Under the pieces are notes generated by a model, which made no database searches, was not told the DNA's origin, and saw nothing but the letters and a program-made list of their open reading frames with translations. This document shows positions 1 through 5,362 of a DNA stretch of 5,362 bases, one piece after another. Source of the DNA: an uncultured Lachnospiraceae bacterium. Its GTDB lineage: Bacteria > Bacillota > Clostridia > Lachnospirales > Lachnospiraceae. The stretch is taken from the NCBI GenBank assembly GCA_902767065.1, contig CACXFW010000497.1:1-5362 (forward strand), in the 5' to 3' direction. A program made the translations under genes and the position numbers. Each line of letters opens with the position of its first letter. Positions within the stretch are counted from its first letter, which is position 1.

Positions 1-561
1 CTTACGGATGAAAATGATCTGTCCTATATTGCGATGATTGTTCTGTCCGGGGAAGACGTGGAACGGAAACTGGAAGAGGTCGAGATGCTGTATGTTTCCC
101 TGAAAGAGCGTTTTCGTATGCCATCTGATACAGCGCAGTCTGCTGCCATGGTCCTTTCCATGAGCAGAAAGCCGGTTGAGCAGAAGGTGGAAAGCTTTAT
201 CAGTTTCTATAAAGCCCTGAAAGAAGCAAAGCATGCAACATCAAAAGGGAAATCAATGTCTGTTTACGCGGCTTTTACAGATCTGGATGCGCCCATGGAG
301 AAGCTTGTGGATGAGGTTGGCGAAGCGGATAATTGGTTAAAACACCAGAAAGGTTATGGTATCCTTTCATCCTCTGATGTCAGACGGGTCATGGCTGCAG
401 CTCTGGTACTGCAGCTGCACGAATTGCAGAGTGCAGTTCCTGTTCATACAGAAGCGGTCTCAGTAGTTTCTCAGCTGATTGCCGAGGAAGTGATCTTTAT
501 GATGATCATGCTCATCGTCATTTCAGTCACTGCCAGCACGACTGTAAACAGTTCATGGTAG
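1..561 (+). CDS. DUF4003-like protein, C-terminal part (5' end outside the window)
   Basis: The frame is open from base 1 and reads L-T-D-E-N-D-L-S-Y-I-A before the first internal ATG at 34. The gene therefore very probably starts upstream and only about 186 C-terminal residues are visible, ending at TAG 559-561. The pattern matches what I know of DUF4003 proteins (usually about 300+ residues, unknown function): a 'D.. LA' segment, then a V-E-R-K-L-E-E-V-E-M-L-Y helix, then a second helical repeat (VEQKVESFISFYKALKEA), and a hydrophobic tail rich in M, I, V and A followed by S/T (MMIMLIVISV). The tail could sit in or on the membrane, but no clear signal peptide can be judged without the start. 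Family assignment is from memory of the pattern, not a search. No biochemical role is claimed. No convincing terminator follows it. Confidence 0.65.
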   Translation, partial: LTDENDLSYIAMIVLSGEDVERKLEEVEMLYVSLKERFRMPSDTAQSAAMVLSMSRKPVEQKVESFISFYKALKEAKHATSKGKSMSVYAAFTDLDAPMEKLVDEVGEADNWLKHQKGYGILSSSDVRRVMAAALVLQLHELQSAVPVHTEAVSVVSQLIAEEVIFMMIMLIVISVTASTTVNSSW

Positions 562-948
562 GGCATGCGAATCCTGATCCTGATTTCATAAGGACTTTCT
601 TTGCTTGTCACATATAACGGACGCAACTCTGTAAACAGCTTTTGTTCCATATACGCCTCCATATACACTGTTCTGGAAGGATCATTATAGTTCCGGAACA
701 GCCAGTTTTCAAGTAATAACGGCGCGGTCATCAGTGCCGGGAAGGCATTAAGGGTACTGTTCACGGTCTGACCGGGCCTGCTGCCTGCCCTGTGAATTGC
801 GTGAGGCATCATGCTCGATGAGGACGAGGAGACGAAGGACTTTCCTCTGTTCAGCCGGTGGTCAGAGTTCACAGATGATTCAGTCAGGACTGGTAACGAA
901 AGATCGAAAAAAAAATCTGTCCGGTTATGATGAAAGAACCTGTATATA
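562..948. other. Stretch without a confident gene; unexplained open frame on the minus strand
   Basis: All plus-strand frames close quickly after 561. On the minus strand a frame is open from about 950 down to the TGA at 471, with a possible GTG start at 872 (133 residues). No ribosome-binding site is visible before that GTG. Its last 30 codons lie antisense to the end of the DUF4003-like gene. The stretch read from about 760 to 562 has ordinary-looking codon use and a protein-like composition (for example LLLENWLFRNYNDPSR and KLFTELRPLYVTSKE). I recognise no family, so it may be a hypothetical gene, a decayed remnant, or a chance open frame. The 10-mer CTGTAAACAG occurs at 542-551 and again at 629-638, 87 bp apart. 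A run of nine A (907-915) lies just before the promoter. Confidence 0.4.
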
Positions 949-957
949 TGCTATAAT
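949..957 (+). promoter_or_regulatory. Extended -10 promoter element for the 1180-1806 gene
   Basis: The sequence TGC-TATAAT (949-957) is a perfect -10 hexamer (952-957) with the TGn extension. No good -35 lies 16-18 bp upstream (the region reads about GATGAA), which is common for extended -10 promoters. A start around 963-965 would give a leader of about 215 nt before the ATG at 1180. An upstream A tract (907-915) could act as an UP-like element. Assignment is by consensus only. Confidence 0.5.
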
Positions 958-963
958 CATTCC

Positions 964-1164
964 AGACATGTGCTGCTTGAGGAGCCAGATCCCGTTTGAA
1001 AGTACGAGTCTTGAGGGACGAAGCAGTTTCGATTGCGGGACCTGAATCCGAACGGATATTGTCAGGAATGAACGGTTGTTTCTCGAAAAGATACGACGGA
1101 TCTCGTGACAATGGTCCGGAAGATAGCTGAGGAATCTGACGTTTCGTAGATCACACCAATGAAG
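964..1164 (+). promoter_or_regulatory. Long structured 5' leader of the 1180-1806 gene (predicted)
   Basis: Between the predicted transcription start and the ribosome-binding site lie about 200 nt with no convincing gene. Visible foldable elements are GCAGT-TTCG-ATTGC (1023-1036, five pairs with a UUCG loop) and CCTGA-ATCC-GAAC-GGAT-n4-TCAGG (1041-1066, nine pairs with one 4-nt bulge). I could not match it to a riboswitch or RNA family that I know: no T-box sequence and no cobalamin, glycine or purine riboswitch core was seen. It may be a regulatory leader, an independent small RNA, or merely a long untranslated region. Confidence 0.3.
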
Positions 1165-1171
1165 AAAGGAG
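1165..1171 (+). promoter_or_regulatory. Ribosome-binding site that fixes the start at 1180
   Basis: AAAGGAG ends 8 nt before the ATG at 1180. The in-frame ATG at 1159 lies upstream of this site and has no such motif before it, so 1180 is the better start. Confidence 0.8.
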
Positions 1172-1179
1172 ACAGCAAG

Positions 1180-1806
1180 ATGAGTAAGAAGAAAGACTAT
1201 AAAGAGTTTATGCAGATGTTCCGGGGCGGGGTGTTCCCAATGCCTCCTATGCCTTTCGCTCCTGTTTCAGGGAATAAGAACGGCACTGACGAGGACGCAA
1301 AGGCTGAGAGGAACACACAGAAGGAAAACGTCAAATCCACGGTAAAGAGCGCCTGGAAACAGAGAAATGACAGGAAGAAGACTACCGCGGATAATAGAAA
1401 GGAACAGTGGAAGCAGTTCTTCGATTACATGATGGAGAGACAGGATATGTTTGCTGCTCTTATTCCGGATGATACCTCTTTCCTGCCGCCCTTTGTGCAG
1501 ATGTTTCCGGTATCTCCGAAAGCCTTTATCGAGTATCTGAAAGAGTTCGAGATAATGGCGAACGAGCATTTTGTTGCTCAGGTGGATTCCGCTATGGACT
1601 TTTACTTCAAGGGACGGGAAAAGCTCTTTGACATAGTTTCTGAGGCGATGGACAAAAAGGAAGAGGATGAGCAGACAGAAAGTGCTGAAGAAAAAGAAGT
1701 AAAAAAGTCCGGAACCAAAACCCGGAAAACAACTGGGACCAGATCTGGAAGAAGAGCCAAAGCAGCGAAAGAAGCTGAGGCAGAAACTGTTGAATCTGAG
1801 AGCTGA
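1180..1806 (+). CDS. Small helical protein of phasin-like layout, function unassigned
   Basis: Encodes 208 residues from ATG 1180, chosen over 1159 because of the AAAGGAG at 1165-1171. Layout: a basic start (MSKKKDYKEFMQMF); a Met/Pro/Phe-rich patch at residues 17-30 (GGVFPMPPMPFAPVSG); a charged Lys/Glu/Asn linker to about 75; a core at about 76-157 predicted helical and amphipathic, rich in Phe and Met, containing the segment MFPVSPKAFIEYLKEFE; and a low-complexity Lys/Glu/Thr tail (158-208) with a basic stretch TRSGRRAKAAK. No signal peptide or membrane segment is apparent. The helical core plus lysine-rich, alanine-containing tail recalls phasins, the polyhydroxyalkanoate granule-coating proteins, and other surface- or nucleic-acid-associated proteins, but this is resemblance of layout only. 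It appears to be transcribed alone from 949-957. No PHA synthase or partner gene is in view. Confidence 0.75.
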   Translation: MSKKKDYKEFMQMFRGGVFPMPPMPFAPVSGNKNGTDEDAKAERNTQKENVKSTVKSAWKQRNDRKKTTADNRKEQWKQFFDYMMERQDMFAALIPDDTSFLPPFVQMFPVSPKAFIEYLKEFEIMANEHFVAQVDSAMDFYFKGREKLFDIVSEAMDKKEEDEQTESAEEKEVKKSGTKTRKTTGTRSGRRAKAAKEAEAETVESES

Positions 1807-1918
1807 GTTGAGATCAGCAGGAGTCGCTGCAGATTGCGCCGCTTTTTCCTGGGTAAGGGACTTCTGATAAAGCATTATGATCGGAGCAATCGCCGGGTGC
1901 ATAACAAGTGCGTTTATG

Positions 1919-1947
1919 AACGACAAAAAAAATACACTTTTGTCGTT
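1919..1947. promoter_or_regulatory. Perfect 10-bp-arm dyad, candidate operator
   Basis: AACGACAAAA (1919-1928) is the exact reverse complement of TTTTGTCGTT (1938-1947), with a 9-nt AT-rich spacer (AAAATACAC). Two further G-T pairs could extend it as RNA. It lies directly upstream of the extended -10 at 1948-1956, where a repressor or activator site is often found. The hairpin is AT-rich and is not followed by a T run, so a terminator is less likely. It could be an operator for the yqeC-mocA transcript, but no regulator gene is nearby to support this. Confidence 0.35.
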
Positions 1948-1956
1948 TGCTATAAG
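1948..1956 (+). promoter_or_regulatory. Possible extended -10 for yqeC-mocA
   Basis: TGC-TATAAG (1948-1956) matches an extended -10 with one mismatch in the hexamer and shares the core GCTATAA with the promoter at 949-957. There is no convincing -35. A start near 1963 would place the GC-rich hairpin 1964-1994 at the very 5' end of the mRNA. Weak, consensus-only evidence. Confidence 0.3.
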
Positions 1957-1963
1957 AAAACGT

Positions 1964-2010
1964 CTCCGGGAGTGTGGTGAGCATGCTCCCGGAGTTCTGT
2001 TGTCCTTCTC
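1964..2010 (+). terminator. GC-rich hairpin followed by a T-rich tract, probable terminator
   Basis: CTCCGGGAG (1964-1972) pairs perfectly with CTCCCGGAG (1986-1994). The stem extends inward by TGTG/CATG (two pairs plus two wobbles) to 13 pairs around the loop GTGAG (1977-1981). The downstream bases TTCTGTTGTCCTTCTC are pyrimidine/T-rich but not a pure T run, and an A-rich stretch precedes it. It probably ends transcription from the 1180-1806 gene. If transcription starts at about 1963 it would instead be a 5' stem-loop or attenuator of yqeC-mocA. Confidence 0.5.
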
Positions 2011-2119
2011 CGGCCTTGCATTCGTAATAAGAAGCCGTGCAGATGTATAGGTTATTTCTGTACAGGTTCCAGGGCAGGCTTCAGGCAGGAGCAGGCGGGG
2101 AAAGGAAGCAGGATCCGGT

Positions 2120-3373
2120 ATGGCATATATCCTTACAGCAGTTGGAGCCGGCGGGAAGACAACGTATCTTCATTCCCGCGCGCAGGAGTACCTGCGTCAG
2201 GGCATGCGGATTGCCATCACCACGACGACACATATCTGGCCGCCGCGAAAGGGCGGAAAGCTGCCGGGCGTGGAGTATTTCGGAACAAGGGAAGAGTCCG
2301 GCAAGCTTTCCTGGCCGGGGGATGAGGTCTATGCGAAGATCTGCCGGGAGTTTGATGTCGTGCTGGTGGAAGGGGACGGAAGCCACTCAATGCCGGCAAA
2401 GATCCCCGGAGAGAGGGAACCTGTCATTCCCGGCAATACGGATGAGATCGTCGTTGTCATGGGATCTCACGCGATCGGGCGCAGGCTGGATGTGGTCTGC
2501 CAGCGCTACGGATCATATGGAAGTTCCTTCGATGCGGCTGGAGAGTTGACCTGTCCGGACGGGACCGGGGCGAAATCCGGGTCTTACGCAGCGAAAAGGA
2601 AGTCCTCCCATGATGCAGGGAAAGCAGAATCCTGCCCTGGAGCAGGAAACAGCGTGCTGGTGACAGAAGAGATCCTGGAAAGGCTCGCGCAGCAGTATTA
2701 TCTGCGCCCGCTGCGTCAGCGCTTTCCCCGCGCGAAGCTGTCCTTCGCGCTCAGCCGGATGCCGGAAGGAAAGGGGAGGATTGCCGCCGTTTTGATGGCA
2801 TCCGGCTTCGGAAGACGGTATGGAGGAAACAAGCTGCTGGATGACTTCCGGGGAAAACCCCTGTACCGCCATGCGCTGGATCACATCATCGAAGCGCTTG
2901 GAAAAGAGAGCGTAATTGTGGTAAGCCAGTATGAACCGATTCTGGCGAAGGCCGGGCGGGAAGGGATCCTGGCGGTGAAAAATGACCAGGCTGCGGAAGG
3001 GATCAGCGCGTCGATCCGGCTTGGCACGCACAAAGCGCTCGAACAGAAAAAGGACGCAGTGATGTTCTTTGCCGCGGACATGCCCTATCTTCCGGGCACT
3101 GAGATCCGGATGTTTGCCGGACAGTTTCTTTCAAGCCGGAAACCTTACGGGTGCATGGAATTCGGTCCAAAGCACATCTGCACCAACCCCGGCGCGTTTC
3201 GCCTTCCCCAGGGAGAAAGAAAGCTCCTGCAGCTGACCGGCGACCGCGGAGCGATGCGGATCATGAAGCAGGAGCCCTGGAATATCTATTATTATCAGAT
3301 CGCGCCGGAGTGGGCGGAAGATGTTGATGTGAGAAGCCGTTCAGCCGGAATCATAGAAAGCCCTCCCTTATAA
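2120..3373 (+). CDS. YqeC-MocA fusion: SDMH accessory protein fused to molybdopterin cytidylyltransferase
   Basis: Encodes 417 residues. Residues 1-219 are YqeC-like: a P-loop-type motif GAGGKTT (9-15), ITTTTHIWPP (33-42), VLVEGDGSHSMPAKIPGEREPVIP (81-104) and VVMGSHAIG. YqeC is known from genome co-occurrence with selenium-dependent molybdenum hydroxylases lacking selenocysteine, where it is thought to help build the labile selenium cofactor; its exact reaction is unproven. Residues 221-405 are a MobA-like nucleotidyltransferase of the MocA/YgfJ type: LMASGFGRRYGGNKLL (225-240) for nucleotide and phosphate binding and FAADMP (317-322) with the metal-binding Asp320. It would transfer CMP from CTP to molybdopterin to make the cytosine-dinucleotide cofactor. 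Residues about 140-178 are a Gly/Ser/Lys-rich insertion before the last YqeC helices. The start is ATG 2120; AAAGGAAG (2101-2108) or AGGA (2110-2113) could serve as ribosome-binding site. Both halves look intact. It is cytosolic and converges on ade. Confidence 0.9.
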   Translation: MAYILTAVGAGGKTTYLHSRAQEYLRQGMRIAITTTTHIWPPRKGGKLPGVEYFGTREESGKLSWPGDEVYAKICREFDVVLVEGDGSHSMPAKIPGEREPVIPGNTDEIVVVMGSHAIGRRLDVVCQRYGSYGSSFDAAGELTCPDGTGAKSGSYAAKRKSSHDAGKAESCPGAGNSVLVTEEILERLAQQYYLRPLRQRFPRAKLSFALSRMPEGKGRIAAVLMASGFGRRYGGNKLLDDFRGKPLYRHALDHIIEALGKESVIVVSQYEPILAKAGREGILAVKNDQAAEGISASIRLGTHKALEQKKDAVMFFAADMPYLPGTEIRMFAGQFLSSRKPYGCMEFGPKHICTNPGAFRLPQGERKLLQLTGDRGAMRIMKQEPWNIYYYQIAPEWAEDVDVRSRSAGIIESPPL

Positions 3374-3382
3374 ATCTGCGGT

Positions 3383-3514
3383 TTCTCAGGCCTTCTCCGC
3401 CTCCGGCGGAACAAAGTCATACCGATTCTCAGGCCTCCTCCGCCTCCGGCGGAACAAAGTCATACTGATTCTTCTCAGGCCTCCTCCGCCTCCAGCGGGA
3501 CAAAATCAAACCGC
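3383..3514. repeat. Three tandem copies of a 43-bp unit derived from the ade 3' end
   Basis: Copies lie at 3383-3425, 3426-3468 and 3472-3514 (TTC inserted before the last). The first two differ at 2 of 43 positions; each differs from the third at 6. The third copy is the real end of ade, coding RFDFVPLEAEEA-stop on the minus strand. The other two lie after the stop and read YDFVPPEAE(E/K)A-stop, each in a different frame because the spacings are 43 and 46. The two non-coding copies each contain TCCGCC-TCC-GGCGGA (3396-3410 and 3439-3453), a six-pair hairpin that is broken in the coding copy. They lie in the convergent gap and may help end or stabilise both transcripts, but no T run follows. 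Confidence 0.85.
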
Positions 3515-5226
3515 TTCAGATCGAACAGGCCTCTTGCGGTGATCTTGAGATCCGGGATGACGATCAGGCTCATGAAGCACAGCGACATGACCGGCTCAAC
3601 CTCGTGGCTGACACCGAGTCTTTCGTACGCGGTTTCGTGCAGGATCTTCAGCTGCTTTGCGACCTCTTCCCCGGACAGATCGCTCATCAGCCCCGCAATC
3701 GGGAGCGGAAGAGAAGCGATCACCTCTCCATTTTCCACAAGAACGAACCCGCCCTCCTGCTCAATCAGCGCGTTGACCGCAGCGTAGATCTCCTCATTGC
3801 TTACCCCCACACAGATGATATTGTGAGAGTCGTGCGCGACGGACAGGGCGATGGCTCCCCGCTGGATTCCGTAATCCTTCAGGAGGCCGAGGCCGATCTT
3901 TCCCGTGTTGTGATGGCGCTCCAAAACGACGATCTTCGCAATCGGCTGCGCGGGATCAAAGACAAAGTCTCCCTCCTCATCCCGCCTGACGGTAACGATC
4001 GAATGCTTCGTGGTAACGCCGTCCTTCACCATTCCGATCGCCCGGACACGGTCGCTGGTCAGATGCATCTTCAGCTGGTCGATCGTAAACGGTTTCACAT
4101 GCATGGAGCCCCGGACGGAGAAGATCGCGGCTTTCTCGTAAGAGGGCAGGTAGACACCGTCCCTGGCAACCTTCTTTCCCTCGATAAATACCGTCTGGGC
4201 CTTGAAGTCCTCCAGATTGTTGAACAGGACAATATCGGCTCGCTTTCCGGGAGCAAGCCCGCCCCGGTCCTCGAGCTTATAGCACTCGGCGGCATTCAGG
4301 GTCGCCATTGAGATGGCGATCACCGGATCGATTCCTGCCTTCACAAGCATTCTCAGATGATTATCAATATGGCCGTCTTCGAAGATGGTCTTCGGCTGGC
4401 GGTCATCAGAGCACAGAAGGCAGCGTCTGTAGTTGTAGGGGGTGATAGCCGGAATCAGATACTTAAGGTCATGGCAGGCGGAACCGTCCCTAAGCTGGAC
4501 GTACATTCCGCGCTGGAGACGCTCCACCATCTCTTTGGTAGTAGAGCATTCATGATCCGTCTTCACGCCGGACGCGGCATAGGCATTCAGCTCTGCGCCC
4601 GTTACCGCGGGTGAATGGCCGTCAATGACCTTGTGAATGTTATGCGCGACCAGCAGCTTATTAAGCTCTTCGTCTCCCTTATTGATGATCCCGTAATAAT
4701 TCATGAATTCGCCCAGCCCCGGAATATGCCTGTCCCCGATGGGCCACTGGATGTCAAATGCATTGAGAATCGCGCCGGAATCCTCAAAGGGAGTGGCAGG
4801 CACACAGCTCGGGATCATATAGCGTACGGAAAGCTCTGTTTTTTCCGCGGCGCGGATCATGTAGTTGAAGCCTTCCAGTCCATATACGTTCACGATCTCA
4901 TGAGGATCCGCGATAACCGTTGTTGTTCCGCACGGGACGACCATACGGCCGAATTCCTCCGGGGAAGTGTAGGTCGATTCGATGTGGATATGCGCATCGA
5001 TCAGGCCCGGCGCGGCGTACGCGCCCCTGGCGTCAAATTCCTCCTGTCCGCGGTAATCGTCTCCGAAACCGACAATGCGACCGTCTGTGACCGCGATGGA
5101 ATCGTCACGTACCGTACCGGAATAGACATCGACGATATGGCAGTTATAGATGACCAGATCGGCCGGAATGCGGTGCATCGCCGCGTCGATCATGCGGCTC
5201 AGTGTCCGTTTATCCATATGCTCCAT
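3475..5226 (-). CDS. ade: Adenine deaminase (EC 3.5.4.2)
   Basis: Encodes 583 residues, normal for the family (about 570-600), with TGA at 3475-3477. It hydrolyses adenine to hypoxanthine and ammonia in the cytosol, feeding purine salvage or degradation. Amidohydrolase hallmarks are all present: PGLIDAHIHIES with His79 and His81; ADPHE (106-110); LGEFMNY (171-177) with Glu173; IDGHSP (201-206) with His204; TDHE (223-226); LRDGSA (245-250); and LCSDDR (271-276) with Asp274/Asp275. The C-terminal adenine-deaminase domain follows, including VAHDSHNI (463-470). No key residue seems missing. The start at 5226 is set by AAGGAGGA six bases upstream; the ATG at 5217 is spaced worse. The last 12 residues (RFDFVPLEAEEA) belong to a repeated DNA unit and look like a late extension. 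Its neighbour yqeC-mocA suggests a role in purine breakdown with a molybdenum hydroxylase. Confidence 0.97.
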   Translation of the reverse strand: MEHMDKRTLSRMIDAAMHRIPADLVIYNCHIVDVYSGTVRDDSIAVTDGRIVGFGDDYRGQEEFDARGAYAAPGLIDAHIHIESTYTSPEEFGRMVVPCGTTTVIADPHEIVNVYGLEGFNYMIRAAEKTELSVRYMIPSCVPATPFEDSGAILNAFDIQWPIGDRHIPGLGEFMNYYGIINKGDEELNKLLVAHNIHKVIDGHSPAVTGAELNAYAASGVKTDHECSTTKEMVERLQRGMYVQLRDGSACHDLKYLIPAITPYNYRRCLLCSDDRQPKTIFEDGHIDNHLRMLVKAGIDPVIAISMATLNAAECYKLEDRGGLAPGKRADIVLFNNLEDFKAQTVFIEGKKVARDGVYLPSYEKAAIFSVRGSMHVKPFTIDQLKMHLTSDRVRAIGMVKDGVTTKHSIVTVRRDEEGDFVFDPAQPIAKIVVLERHHNTGKIGLGLLKDYGIQRGAIALSVAHDSHNIICVGVSNEEIYAAVNALIEQEGGFVLVENGEVIASLPLPIAGLMSDLSGEEVAKQLKILHETAYERLGVSHEVEPVMSLCFMSLIVIPDLKITARGLFDLKRFDFVPLEAEEA

Positions 5227-5232
5227 TCGGAA

Positions 5233-5240
5233 TCCTCCTT
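5233..5240 (-). promoter_or_regulatory. Ribosome-binding site of ade
   Basis: AAGGAGGA on the minus strand, 6 nt before ATG 5226, is a full match to the anti-Shine-Dalgarno sequence and decides the start codon. An A-rich, probably unstructured stretch lies between it and the hairpin 5261-5358. Confidence 0.9.
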
Positions 5241-5260
5241 TTCTTTTAATTTCGTGTAGC

Positions 5261-5358
5261 TATTCAGCACCCCTGACCGCCCCCTGGAACCGCTCAGATC
5301 CGTCAGATAAGCAAGCTTATCTGACTGGATCATGAGCAATTCCAGGAGGTGCTGAATA
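5261..5358 (-). promoter_or_regulatory. Long extended hairpin in the ade leader
   Basis: Almost the whole 98 nt folds on itself. Arms in plus coordinates: TATTCAGCACC 5261-5271 with 5348-5358 (11 pairs); CCTGGAA 5283-5289 with 5340-5346 (7); GCTCA 5292-5296 with 5333-5337 (5); GATCC 5297-5301 with 5327-5331 (5); GTCAGATAAG 5302-5311 with 5316-5325 (10). That is 38 pairs with one 11-nt/1-nt asymmetric loop, one 2x2 loop and two single-base bulges. In the ade sense the tip reads G-CUUG-C, a known stable tetraloop, which favours function as RNA on that strand. It ends 34 nt before the start codon, and no T run follows in that direction, so it is not a simple terminator. Options are a regulatory leader, an mRNA-stabilising element, or a miniature inverted-repeat element. 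The ade promoter must lie within or beyond the right edge. Confidence 0.7.
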
Positions 5359-5362
5359 ATTA

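Noticed and set aside
797..1045. Short plus-strand open frame of 82 codons
   Set aside because: Arg/Ser-rich, protein-unlike composition, no ribosome-binding site, and it runs across the predicted promoter at 949-957.
1159..1179. Upstream ATG at 1159 as the start of the 1180-1806 gene
   Set aside because: The ideal AAAGGAG lies between 1159 and 1180, with 8-nt spacing to the second ATG; nothing similar precedes 1159.
1820..1847. Intrinsic terminator ending in the five T at 1843-1847
   Set aside because: The best stem (GAGTCGC with GCGCCGC) has two mismatches in seven pairs; the hairpin at 1964-1994 is far stronger.
2037..2549. Plus-strand open frame overlapping yqeC
   Set aside because: Overlaps a clearly recognised gene in another frame and has the Arg/Ser-rich composition of an out-of-frame translation.
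3383..3514. CRISPR-like direct repeats
   Set aside because: The copies are contiguous with no unique spacers, and they derive from the ade coding end.
3604..5259. Long plus-strand open frames opposite ade (3604-4311 and 4615-5259)
   Set aside because: They mirror a complete, well-conserved adenine deaminase in GC-rich DNA and show no family motifs or good start signals.
5261..5358. Calling the leader hairpin a definite mobile element
   Set aside because: No target-site duplication is visible, the right flank is only 4 nt, and the CUUG tetraloop and position suit an RNA role equally well or better.
5227..5362. Purine riboswitch in the ade leader
   Set aside because: The structure is one long hairpin rather than a three-way junction, and the conserved loop and core sequences were not found.

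Overview
The window looks like a chromosomal segment from a low-to-mid GC anaerobic member of the Firmicutes, most likely class Clostridia (Lachnospiraceae-like). The reasons are a textbook AAGGAGGA ribosome-binding site, extended -10 promoters, a DUF4003-like protein, and a selenium-dependent molybdenum hydroxylase (SDMH) accessory gene beside adenine deaminase. No rRNA, tRNA, CRISPR array or recognisable transposase gene was seen. The genus assignment is inference.

Left part (1-2010), AT-richer: the 3' end of a DUF4003-like gene entering from the left edge (1-561, +). It is followed by about 390 bp without a confident gene, holding an unexplained open frame on the minus strand. A strong extended -10 (949-957) begins a leader of about 215 nt. 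This leads to a small helical, low-complexity protein of phasin-like layout (1180-1806, +) with a near-ideal ribosome-binding site. The next gap (1807-2119) holds a perfect 10-bp-arm dyad (1919-1947), a second extended -10 (1948-1956) and a GC-rich hairpin (1964-1994) that is probably a terminator.

Right part (2120-5362), visibly more GC-rich: a single-chain fusion of YqeC (SDMH accessory/selenium-cofactor protein) and a MocA-type molybdopterin cytidylyltransferase (2120-3373, +). It converges on a complete adenine deaminase gene, ade (3475-5226, -). The 101-bp convergent gap carries two extra, diverged copies of the last 43 bp around the ade stop codon, making a three-copy tandem array with the copy inside the gene. 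Upstream of the ade ribosome-binding site lies a nearly continuous hairpin of about 98 nt (5261-5358) with an apical G-CUUG-C loop in the ade sense.

Together, ade and yqeC-mocA fit an anaerobic purine-use locus. Ade converts adenine to hypoxanthine, and a selenium/molybdenum hydroxylase (not in this window), matured with help from YqeC and MocA, would oxidise hypoxanthine/xanthine. The left-hand genes show no obvious functional link to this. The most interesting unexplained signals are the ade leader hairpin and the triplicated ade 3' end.
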